Positions 37,425-44,243 of a DNA stretch of 50,657 nucleotides are shown here, one piece after another. Numbering within the stretch: the stretch's first letter is position 1; each line of letters begins with the position of its first letter. The notes beneath the pieces are model-generated. The model was given only the letters and a program-made list of their open reading frames with translations. It searched no databases and had not been told where the DNA came from. The position numbers were made by a program, and so were the translations under genes. This DNA comes from Acuticoccus sp. MNP-M23 (GTDB lineage Bacteria > Pseudomonadota > Alphaproteobacteria > Rhizobiales > Amorphaceae). The stretch spans positions 1 through 50,657 of the forward strand of contig NZ_CP133482.1 in the NCBI RefSeq assembly GCF_031195445.1, written 5' to 3'.

Positions 37425-37452
37425 GGTGCCTATAATTGACATTATACGCGGT
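37425..37452 (+). other. dif-like recombination site (XerC/D-type arms)
   Basis: GGTGCCTATAA, a six-base core TTGACA and TTATACGCGGT lie 37 bp before the tyrosine recombinase gene. Within it TATAAT and ATTATA form an inverted repeat. The layout of two 11-bp arms around six bases, and the ATAA...TTAT ends of the arms, match the dif sites used by XerC and XerD. It is likely the site on which the adjacent recombinase, or host Xer proteins, resolve plasmid dimers. Confidence 0.6.
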
Positions 37453-37489
37453 CAGGGCATGCATCGGAGCGGCCACAGGGGTTTTGCCA

Positions 37490-38476
37490 ATGCCGATACC
37501 AACGAACCCGTCAGGAAGCGCCCTCACCACCCTCGGCGATCCGGCCGATCGGGTGCGCGAGGCGCTCGCCAACCTGCGCCGGCACGAAGCCCTCGCAAGC
37601 GGCGCCTATTCGCAAAACACCTTGAAGGCATGGGAGGCCGACAGCCGCCTGTGGTCGGCCTGGTGTTCTGAAACCGGCACGACCCCGCTTCCCGCATCGC
37701 CCGATGCCATTGCCGCATGGATCGAGGCCATGGCAGCCAGAGGCAACAAGGTGGCCTCCATCCGCCGCCGCATCGCCACCCTGGCAAGGATGCACCGCGC
37801 AGCCGGGCTCCCCGACCCGACCAAGACCGACACCGTAACGCTGCGGCTGAAAGCCGTCGCCCGCCGCATCGGGTCGCGCCAGCGACAGGCAAAGCCCATC
37901 ACCTATTACGATGCACGGCGCATCGTTACGCATCTTCCAGCCAGCACCATCGGTCTGCGCGATGCCGCCCTCATCCTCATCGCACGGGACATGCTGGCAC
38001 GGATCTCCGAGGTGTCCGCCCTCAACGTCGGTGACGTGACCCGCCAGAGCGATGGCAGCGGCCTCGCCTTCGTCGCATCGTCCAAGACCGATACGCTGGG
38101 CGAAGGGGTCATCGTCTATGTGAGCCCCGCCGCGGTGGCCGCGGCCCAGGCGTGGACGGCCGCAGCCGGGATTGCCGAAGGCGCCCTGTTCCGATGTGTC
38201 GATCGCCACGGCAATATCGGGGGCCGCCTGGCGCCGCGCGCCATCGCTGCCGCCTTCAAGCGCATGGCGGCCCGGGCCGGTATGGATGTTGGCATCAGCG
38301 GCCACTCGGCCCGCGTCGGCGCCGCCGCAGACCTTGCCGAGTTCGGCGCATCCCTCCCCGAAGTCATGACCGCCGGCCGATGGAAATCGCCCGTTACCGC
38401 CGGACGCTATTGCGCCGGACAGGAAGCCCGACGCGGTGCCGTCGCACGATTCCATGCCGCAAAAGGGGAAGGGTGA
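37490..38476 (+). CDS. Tyrosine recombinase (integrase/Xer-like)
   Basis: The 328-residue protein has an N-terminal SAM-like core-binding domain (YSQNTLKAWEADSRLWSAWC) and a C-terminal catalytic domain. The active-site residues are visible: Arg171 in ARISE, Lys199 in SSKTD, His272 and Arg275 in GHSAR, Trp298 in AGRW and Tyr307 in GRYCAG. It cuts and rejoins DNA through a Tyr-phosphate link. Being on a plasmid core with a dif-like site at 37425, it most likely resolves dimers. ATG 37490 follows CAGGGG; an earlier start at 37436 would place coding sequence over part of the site. Confidence 0.9.
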   Translation: MPIPTNPSGSALTTLGDPADRVREALANLRRHEALASGAYSQNTLKAWEADSRLWSAWCSETGTTPLPASPDAIAAWIEAMAARGNKVASIRRRIATLARMHRAAGLPDPTKTDTVTLRLKAVARRIGSRQRQAKPITYYDARRIVTHLPASTIGLRDAALILIARDMLARISEVSALNVGDVTRQSDGSGLAFVASSKTDTLGEGVIVYVSPAAVAAAQAWTAAAGIAEGALFRCVDRHGNIGGRLAPRAIAAAFKRMAARAGMDVGISGHSARVGAAADLAEFGASLPEVMTAGRWKSPVTAGRYCAGQEARRGAVARFHAAKGEG

Positions 38477-38978
38477 GGAAGGGCCTCGCGCGCACGCGCG
38501 CGCGTACTGCTACCGAAATGGCCACTAACTCCCTGTCCCAGCATCATTATTGCTTTGGCGCGTAGCGGAGACCGGGCCCTGTTTGAGGTTTGATCAGGTT
38601 GCGCCGCCTCGCGCTTTGCCTCTTGCCGTTCCAACGCTGCTGGACCCTCATCGCGCTGGTGTGGCGCAAGTGAAAACGACTGGCTTGGCGTCCACTGTTG
38701 GCTTGCGTGACACTTGGGTCTTTCCGCCTGTCTGCCTCGCGTTCGATACCGACACGACCTCAAGCTTGACGCTGAGCTTCGCAGGGAAGCCTTACAAGCA
38801 TCGTAGAGAGGCAATGGTGCTGCCTTGGCACCTCTCCCTCATAAATTCCAGAACAGGCCTTGTGGCGTCTTCCTACGGCCTCCTAGGGCCATTCCAGAAT
38901 GGGGTCGCGTGTGGACTGATTGTTGGTGCCAGTGCACAGGGCGGTGGGTCGTGGACCTGCGGATTGAGAGTGCGGCGG
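38477..38978. other. Non-coding region between the integrase and the HUH module
   Basis: No gene is supported over these 502 bases. It begins with a run of alternating purine-pyrimidine bases (cgcgcgcacgcgcgcgcgta, about 38485-38506), which could form Z-DNA. The short open frames on both strands lack ribosome binding sites and recognisable motifs. Confidence 0.45.
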
Positions 38979-39602
38979 TTAGCGCATCAGACGCTCGACG
39001 AAACCGGTAAGGTGCGCGTCGCAAGCCTTCTCGTATCTCTCAAGCCGAGCGAGGTGTCGTTCGAACGTGTGCCCGTGCATGCCACGCGGCTTGGGGACGA
39101 AGTCACCGATCGGCGTGGGCGCACCGAGCCGACGGCGCAGCTTGTGTGCCTGATCGATGGCTCGATCGTACGGTGCCTGCTGCTGGGATCGATAGCGTGC
39201 ATTCCACGCCTGCCTCGCTGCGAAGTAGTGGCCCCCTGGCAGTAGATAGAGCTTGCGGCAGCGCCTCCCTGTTGCCGGACAGCGAAAATGCCATCGCCAC
39301 CCGCCGAAGCGTTGGGGGCATCCCTCCAGCTCGATCCTCTGGTGAATGTCGTGGCGGTTGTCGCGGTGATCGGTCAGACGGTAGCGAAGTTCGAACGTGC
39401 CAGTCCCGGTTTCTGCGTCCAGGTGTGCAGTATAGTCGGCAGATGCTCGCTCCTCGCGGGTCTGCACGGCGCGCCAATGCAACGATCCGCGCCAGCCCCC
39501 GGGACGCACGAGTCCATCGCGGACCAACTTGTCGAGGTCGAGTGGCAAGCCGTTCTCCAGCGTTGCCCTTAAAACCGGCCGCCCGCCTCCAGAACCTCTC
39601 AT
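38979..39602 (-). CDS. Conserved hypothetical protein downstream of the HUH gene
   Basis: The 207-residue protein starts at ATG 39602 with GAGAAG upstream; a TTG at 39638 would overlap the HUH gene. It reads LPLDLDKLVRDGLVRPGGW, then a beta-rich core (GTFELRYRLTDHRDNRHDIHQRIEL). RWHFRCPATGRRCRKLYLLPGG resembles a Cys-containing zinc-binding or nucleic-acid-binding loop. The end is Arg- and Tyr-rich (YRSQQQAPYDRAIDQAHKLRRRLG). Similar proteins are seen on alphaproteobacterial mobile DNA. It lies 25 bp after the HUH gene on the same strand and probably acts with it. Confidence 0.75.
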   Translation of the reverse strand: MRGSGGGRPVLRATLENGLPLDLDKLVRDGLVRPGGWRGSLHWRAVQTREERASADYTAHLDAETGTGTFELRYRLTDHRDNRHDIHQRIELEGCPQRFGGWRWHFRCPATGRRCRKLYLLPGGHYFAARQAWNARYRSQQQAPYDRAIDQAHKLRRRLGAPTPIGDFVPKPRGMHGHTFERHLARLERYEKACDAHLTGFVERLMR

Positions 39603-39627
39603 GCCGGTCTTCTCGAAGTTTCCGAAA

Positions 39628-40491
39628 TCATGTGGCAACGCGGCGTTTTATTCGGTTTCGTGGTTTGTTTTTGCCAAGTTCCTGCACGACCCGAAGCGCT
39701 TCCTGCGTCACGGTTCGGGAGAACCGACAGCGGCCGGCTTCGACATTGGCTCCGTGGGCACGGCTGACACCGATCAGGCCGTAGAACTTCTCCTGCGTGA
39801 GACGGTGTTCCGTGCGGACGGACTTCAGCTTTGCGCGGAGGGCGGTTGGAGAAACCCGCCCGCCAATCTGTCGCGATGCGTCAGATGGCGCCCGCCGTGG
39901 AACACAGAGCGGTTCCCCACGAAGAAGGGCAGAGGCCTTTTTCGTGAACAAAACGCGGGGTCCCGGGATGTAGTCCCCTTTTTCGTAGAAATAGCCTTGG
40001 CCAGAAGGACGCGCCCAGCGCTCTTTCGTGACGTACCTGACGGCGTTTTCGTCGGTTCGTCGAACATGCAGCTCGGGCGGGTTCTGCCGCTTCTCAATCA
40101 GGTCGACGCAGTGGTGCGGTACGTGGACCAGAACATGGGCGTGAAGATCCTTCGAGTTCCGTTTCTGTTCGTAAACAGTGGCAGCAATGACTGGAACTCC
40201 GCGTCTTTTCAAAGTTTGGTAGAGTGTTCGGGTGACATTGTTGATGTACCTCTTGCCCTCTGCCCCGCAGAGGTAGCCCGGTACGCGGATGGTGAGCATC
40301 CAATTCAGAGGTATGTTCTTTTCCTGCGCAATCGCATCGAGCTGTTCAATGCCCCTCACGTCCTCAATGTTGAGGTGATGGGACCCTACCGGGCCTCGTC
40401 GAACAACTGAAGCAGGTTCATTGAACATACGAGCAGCGTAGCACTGAACGCATAGAGTACGGGTGCAGTCGTGGACGCCATCCACGAGCAA
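39628..40491 (-). CDS. HUH-endonuclease replication-type protein with C-terminal helix-turn-helix
   Basis: The 287-residue protein shows all three rolling-circle Rep motifs: a beta strand WMLTIRVPG at 64-72 (motif I), DLHAHVLVHVP with His117 and His119 (the HUH metal site, motif II), and VRYVTKERW with the likely catalytic Tyr153 and Lys156 (YxxK, motif III). Residues 216-275 form an XRE-like helix-turn-helix (LKSVRTEHRLTQEKFYGLIGVSRAHG), an unusual fusion for a Rep. It would nick one strand at an origin and join to it through Tyr. The TTG start at 40491 has a strong GGAGGG. It lies next to a theta-type origin, so its role is unclear: a second replicon, a mobilisation enzyme or a satellite remnant. 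Confidence 0.75.
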   Translation of the reverse strand: MLVDGVHDCTRTLCVQCYAARMFNEPASVVRRGPVGSHHLNIEDVRGIEQLDAIAQEKNIPLNWMLTIRVPGYLCGAEGKRYINNVTRTLYQTLKRRGVPVIAATVYEQKRNSKDLHAHVLVHVPHHCVDLIEKRQNPPELHVRRTDENAVRYVTKERWARPSGQGYFYEKGDYIPGPRVLFTKKASALLRGEPLCVPRRAPSDASRQIGGRVSPTALRAKLKSVRTEHRLTQEKFYGLIGVSRAHGANVEAGRCRFSRTVTQEALRVVQELGKNKPRNRIKRRVAT

Positions 40492-40668
40492 TAAACCCTC
40501 CAGAGCTGCGGTGGAGTTTTTGTTCTGGAGTGTTTGTCTGGGTGTGATCAGATTTCAGGGAGTGGCCAAAGCCGTGCAGCTACTGTGTTAAATGGGTGTT
40601 AGATATAGTGTTACGCTTAGAAAAACCGACTTAAGGTGCTGTATGCAAAGGGAAATTTTTCGAGCCTG

Positions 40669-40846
40669 GTGGGTAAATACACGTTTCTCGGTGTGCAAAT
40701 ACACGTGGAATGGTGTGTAAAAGCACGTTTCTCCTCGTTAGGTGTGTGATAACACGTTTCCTGCCAAATGGTGGGTGATAGCACGTTCATGAGGAGAAGG
40801 TGGGTGAAAGCACGTTTGGAGAGTGCCAGTGGGTGATAGCACGGTG
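40669..40846 (+). other. Origin iterons, seven copies
   Basis: Seven direct repeats of an 18-bp motif, consensus GTGKGTGATARCACGTTT, begin at 40669, 40691, 40713, 40742, 40771, 40800 and 40829. Spacing is 22, 22, then 29, 29, 29, 29 bases. They lie just before and into the start of the initiator gene, as expected for a RepA-bound plasmid origin. The AT-rich stretch at 40590-40625 could be the opening region. Confidence 0.9.
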
Positions 40847-41887
40847 GAACGGGCGCCTCTCCTCCCTGACCGAATGAGCCAGGGCGACTTTTTTGTTTGC
40901 GATATCTTCGATGCAGCGCCAAAGGCAGACATGGCTGCGATGGAGCACCCGGTGTTCTCCATCTCCACCAAGCCTGACCGGCGCATCAGGCGCTACGAGA
41001 ACGGTGACAAGTTCATCGAGATCACCCCTTCGGTGAAGGGGGTTGCCACGGTCCATGACCGCGACATTCTCATCTTCTGCATCAGCCAAGTGATTGCCGC
41101 CTATAACGAAGGGCGCCCGATCGAGCAAAGAGTGCGCTTCAAGGCTCGCGATTTTCTGGCCGCCACCAACCGCGGCCTCGACGGTCGCGGTTATGAGCAG
41201 TTCGTTGCTGCCCTGGAACGGCTGAGAGGCACCACCATCACCACCAACATCGTCACGGGCGGTGTGGAGCAGACGCGCATCTTCGGCCTCGTGGAGAGCG
41301 CCGACATCGTGCGCGAGGGACGTGACGGGCGCATGCAGGATATCGAGGTGCGCCTGTCGGACTGGGTGTTCAACGCCATCAAGGAACGCGAGGTCCTCAC
41401 CCTTCACCGCAACTATTTCCGCCTGCGCAAGCCACTGGAACGCCGTCTCTACGAAATTGCCCGCAAGCATTGCGGTCAGGCGTCGGAGTGGCGGATCGGT
41501 CTTCCCAAGCTGCGCCTCAAGTGCGGCTCGGCCTCCACTGACAAGGAGTTCCGCCGCCTGGTGACGAAGATCACCGACGAGGACGCGACCCACGACCACA
41601 TCCCCGACTATCGCCTCACCTTCGACGACAAGAAGGATCAGCTCGTCGTCACCAACCGCAACACGATGAAGCGCATCGATGCTTATCCCGAGTGGATCAA
41701 GGCGATCCATTTCGACGGCGACACCTACGACGAGGCACGCGAGGCGGCTCCCGGCTGGGACCCCTATTTCATCGAACAGGAATGGCGCGACTGGCTGGCA
41801 AACTCGGCCAAGCCCCCGCCCCGCAAGCCGGAGCTCGCCTTCATCCGCTTCTGCGCGACCTTCTACGAACGACGCGGTGCCCCATGA
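40844..41887 (+). CDS. repA: Plasmid replication initiator protein A (RPA family)
   Basis: The protein matches the RPA initiators of alphaproteobacterial plasmids: LLPDRMSQGDFFVCDIFDAAPKADMAAMEHPVFS, then KFIEITPSVKGVATVHDRDILIFC, WRIGLPKLRLKCGS and a basic winged-helix-like C-terminal half. It binds the iterons and starts theta replication. The start is uncertain. GTG 40844 gives VERAPLLPDR, which fits homologues; GTG 40823 lies further into an iteron; ATG 40874 would lose LLPDR. Since the last iteron overlaps the start, RepA probably represses its own expression. About 347 residues. Confidence 0.88.
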   Translation: MERAPLLPDRMSQGDFFVCDIFDAAPKADMAAMEHPVFSISTKPDRRIRRYENGDKFIEITPSVKGVATVHDRDILIFCISQVIAAYNEGRPIEQRVRFKARDFLAATNRGLDGRGYEQFVAALERLRGTTITTNIVTGGVEQTRIFGLVESADIVREGRDGRMQDIEVRLSDWVFNAIKEREVLTLHRNYFRLRKPLERRLYEIARKHCGQASEWRIGLPKLRLKCGSASTDKEFRRLVTKITDEDATHDHIPDYRLTFDDKKDQLVVTNRNTMKRIDAYPEWIKAIHFDGDTYDEAREAAPGWDPYFIEQEWRDWLANSAKPPPRKPELAFIRFCATFYERRGAP

Positions 41888-41914
41888 GTGCCTGATAATC
41901 CGATGATCGGACAG

Positions 41915-42087
41915 ACCGGATAAATAGACTCACCAGATTATCATGGAGACCGGGTTTTCAATCTAACCGGAAATATCGCCTCCAATAAATGAAAGGCAGA
42001 AGCGGGCCATTCATTCATCAGTTGCCGGATAGTCGCCGATTACCGGGTCAGGCGATTTATCCGGTTATACAATCAACCGGATAAATC
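41915..42087. repeat. Candidate partition site with ACCGGATAAAT repeats
   Basis: ACCGGATAAAT occurs at 41915-41925 and 42076-42086, with its inverse ATTTATCCGGT at 42055-42065 and degenerate relatives (ACCGGAAATA, GCCGGATAG, ACCGGGT) between. The last two form a perfect 13-bp inverted repeat, 42054-42066 and 42075-42087, with an 8-base spacer. Similar motifs occur on the other side of the par genes at 43112-43153. This is the layout expected for a centromere-like site. Confidence 0.6.
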
Positions 42088-42381
42088 AGGCTTGTGGACG
42101 CCGCGCGCCACATAAAGCGCAAACGCTTCCTCCAGGATCACGCCCTGGGTGACGCCGCGGCGGCGGGCCTCGTCGGCGATCGCATCCGCAATGTGGGGGA
42201 GCACCTTGGCGTGGACCTGACCGGTGCGGGGGGAGGGGCGGCGCCCCCTGCGGCCAGGCTCGCGGGCGATGAAGCCGTGCCGCTCGCCCGCCTCGTCGGC
42301 CTGCCCCAGGGTGGCTTTGTCGGCGGGCTTGGCGCGCGACTTCAGCTGGCCAAGGTCGATGGAAAAGGCTTTCTCGCTCAT
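42073..42381 (-). CDS. Small partition-type DNA-binding partner (ribbon-helix-helix-like)
   Basis: The 102-residue protein has a disordered basic N-terminal half (GFIAREPGRRGRRPSPRTGQ). The C-terminal VHAKVLPHIADAIADEARRRGVTQGVILEEAFALYV has the strand plus two helices of a ribbon-helix-helix domain. Its ATG overlaps the ParA stop (ATGA), the usual arrangement for a ParA with a small centromere-binding partner such as ParG. Its stop codon lies inside the 13-bp inverted repeat. Confidence 0.75.
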   Translation of the reverse strand: MSEKAFSIDLGQLKSRAKPADKATLGQADEAGERHGFIAREPGRRGRRPSPRTGQVHAKVLPHIADAIADEARRRGVTQGVILEEAFALYVARGVHKPDLSG

Positions 42382-43046
42382 GCCGCCTCCCGTTTCTCGG
42401 TCAGGCGAGCGTAGATCGCGCTTGCGAAGTCAGATGCGTTTTCGCGCGCCGCCTTCATGTTGCCCTGAGCGGGGAGGGTGGCAAGGTCGCCGCCATATTC
42501 GAACAGCGCGGAAAAGGCCGCCCGCTCCATCAGCGCCGGCGTGATGACATCGATCCCCTGTGCGCGCAGCGAGGCTTCGATGCCCGAGTGCTGCTTGGAG
42601 CGGATCGCCCGCGTCATGGTGAATACCACCGCGTGGCGGATCGACCGGCCGAGCGTCTCCTCCTCCTCTGCCACCAGCTGAAGCGCGCGGGCGCCGATGG
42701 TGGCGTCGAGCGTTGTGGCCCGCATCGGCGTCAGCACCAGGTCCGCCTGGCTGATGGCACGGCTGACGAGACGCGAGGCGACCCCCTCCAGGTCGACGAT
42801 GACGACCGATCCGTCGGCATCGAGCGCCCGGATGGTGCGCACGATGTTCTGCTCGGTGATGGCGTTGTGAAGCGTGATGCGTGCCGGGACCGGCCCGCGC
42901 TCGGCCCACAGGGTCAGCGATCCGTTGGGATCGCCGTCCAGCATGGCGACATCGGCGCCGGCTCTTGCAAGCTCTGTCCCCAGGAGGACGGCCGTGGTCG
43001 ATTTCCCCGCGCCGCCTTTCGGCGAGGCGATGACGATGGTGGGCAT
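42378..43046 (-). CDS. parA: ParA-family partition ATPase
   Basis: The 222-residue protein starts MPTIVIASPKGGAGKSTTA, a deviant Walker A with the signature Lys. It continues with MLDGDPNGSLTLWAE and SVVIVDLEGVASRLVSRAI, the Walker B region. It lacks the N-terminal DNA-binding domain of type Ia, so it is a type Ib ParA that moves plasmid copies apart with its small partner. ATG 43046 has GGGAGAAGG upstream. The ParA-partner pair runs towards the convergent repA gene, with the repeat cluster between. Confidence 0.92.
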   Translation of the reverse strand: MPTIVIASPKGGAGKSTTAVLLGTELARAGADVAMLDGDPNGSLTLWAERGPVPARITLHNAITEQNIVRTIRALDADGSVVIVDLEGVASRLVSRAISQADLVLTPMRATTLDATIGARALQLVAEEEETLGRSIRHAVVFTMTRAIRSKQHSGIEASLRAQGIDVITPALMERAAFSALFEYGGDLATLPAQGNMKAARENASDFASAIYARLTEKREAA

Positions 43047-43111
43047 TGCGCCTTCTCCCGTGTTTCGGCGAAGGCGATGATCGCGCAAACCTGCGAACGA
43101 TCAGTAAACTT

Positions 43112-43153
43112 ACCGGATATTCGACATTACCCGGTGCTCCGATAAATCCGGTG
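43112..43153. repeat. Upstream partition-type repeats
   Basis: ACCGGATAT at 43112-43120, ACCCGGT near 43128 and ATAAATCCGGT at 43142-43152 resemble the ACCGGATAAAT motif found beyond the small partner gene. Being just upstream of ParA, they may be an operator bound by the partner protein, linking partition and autoregulation. Confidence 0.5.
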
Positions 43154-43156
43154 AAC

Positions 43157-43576
43157 TCAGGCTGACCACGGATCGATCAGCGGCACGCCGGTCGCGGCAA
43201 AGTCGGCAACGTTGCGCGTGACCACGGTCATCTTGTGAACCATTGCCGTGGCCGCGATCAGCGCGTCGCGTTCGGCACGTGGATCGGGCACGTGAAGGCG
43301 CGCGCATTGCAGGGCCACCGGGGCATCGATGGGAAGCGTGCGCGAGGCGAACGCCGGCACGACATGATCGTCCATCCATCGGCGCAGCCGTGCGCCCTGC
43401 GCCGCATCGCGCCGTGCCACCCGCAAGACGCCGATTTCGACCTCCATCAAGGTGAGGGCGGAGATGTAGAACACTGCTGCATCCTGCGCAGCACACCAGG
43501 CCGTCACGTTTGTGTCGGCCCTTCCGTCTCCGGCCTTGCGCAATTCGGAGACAACATTGGTGTCGAGAAGGAACAT
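43157..43576 (-). CDS. vapC: PIN-domain toxin (VapC/FitB-like)
   Basis: The 139-residue protein has the PIN-domain active-site layout: FLLDTNVVSELRK with the first Asp, SALTLMEVEIGV with the central Glu, ERDALIAATAMVH with a second Asp, and VTRNVADF at the end. PIN toxins cut RNA, often initiator tRNA or rRNA. Its ATG overlaps the antitoxin stop by one base (TGATG), so the pair is coupled. On a plasmid it likely provides post-segregational killing. Confidence 0.9.
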   Translation of the reverse strand: MFLLDTNVVSELRKAGDGRADTNVTAWCAAQDAAVFYISALTLMEVEIGVLRVARRDAAQGARLRRWMDDHVVPAFASRTLPIDAPVALQCARLHVPDPRAERDALIAATAMVHKMTVVTRNVADFAATGVPLIDPWSA

Positions 43577-43830
43577 CAGTCGAGCTCGGCGGGCCGGCTC
43601 ACAAGGGTCACTTGACCGGGCGCGAAATCGATCTCGGCGAGGCCGGGCATTGCGAGCGCCTCGACAAGGCTCTGCCGCCCGCCGGCAAGGCGCTGATAAT
43701 CTTCGATCGTCATCAGGACATGGGCCGGCCGGCCGCGATCGGTGATGAACACCGGCCCCTCGCGGGCGGCCTTCTTGGCGCGCCCGACGTCCTGGTTGAG
43801 CTCGCGGCTTGTCAGGGTCGTGATCGACAT
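43576..43830 (-). CDS. Phd/YefM-family antitoxin
   Basis: The 84-residue protein matches Phd/YefM antitoxins: TLTSRELNQDVGRAKKAAREGPVFITDRGRPAHVLMTIEDYQRL is the DNA-binding fold, and the remaining tail should cover the toxin. It is encoded just before the toxin. GAGGTGAG lies upstream of ATG 43830. A dyad at 43845-43860 is the likely operator. Confidence 0.9.
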   Translation of the reverse strand: MSITTLTSRELNQDVGRAKKAAREGPVFITDRGRPAHVLMTIEDYQRLAGGRQSLVEALAMPGLAEIDFAPGQVTLVSRPAELD

Positions 43831-43844
43831 AAGCTCACCTCAAT

Positions 43845-43860
43845 GTAGAGATGTACCTAC
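43845..43860. promoter_or_regulatory. Likely toxin-antitoxin operator
   Basis: GTAGAGATGTACCTAC lies 15 bp before the antitoxin start. Its GTAG and CTAC ends are inverted repeats around an imperfect centre. Phd antitoxins bind such dyads to repress their own promoter. Confidence 0.4.
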
Positions 43861-44243
43861 GTATAGAGGGGCGGGGGCAAATGCCAGTGCCTTCTTCGAA
43901 GACTTCTGACATTGCCTCGACCGCAGAGAGCGTACTCTCATGTCGCGTGCAGCCCAGTCACACTCGGCCGGACGGGGCTTGGTGAGGTGTCACTTGATGA
44001 GATCGCCAACCGATAAAGGTGAGGGGCCGTTTAGACCAGCTGGCTTGCCCTCAAATTATCGACGGTTTTTGAGACAACATGCTATATCGCAACGATCTGA
44101 TCTGCATTCTCCGACCTCTCTTAGGCAGCAGAAATATCCCCGCGAAGAGCTTCCATGGCAGCAAGCTCAGAAGACATCCCGCAGGAGAGTAAATGCGCCA
44201 CGGCTGCTGCGAACCCAGCCGGTCTGAGCTAGACTGTGCGCGC
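43861..44243. other. Non-coding region before the SIR2 gene
   Basis: No gene is supported in these 383 bases. A frame at 43940-44227 lacks a ribosome binding site and family features. The region should hold the SIR2 promoter; no clear -35/-10 pair is claimed. Confidence 0.45.

Noticed and set aside
38550-39245. A 231-residue plus-strand frame
   Set aside because: It has no ribosome binding site and overlaps the minus-strand conserved protein; its sequence has no recognisable motifs.
39529-40410. A 293-residue plus-strand frame
   Set aside because: It is antisense to the HUH protein, which has three ordered Rep motifs and a strong ribosome binding site.
43940-44227. A 95-residue plus-strand frame before the SIR2 gene
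   Set aside because: There is no ribosome binding site, composition is random, and it overlaps the SIR2 start region.
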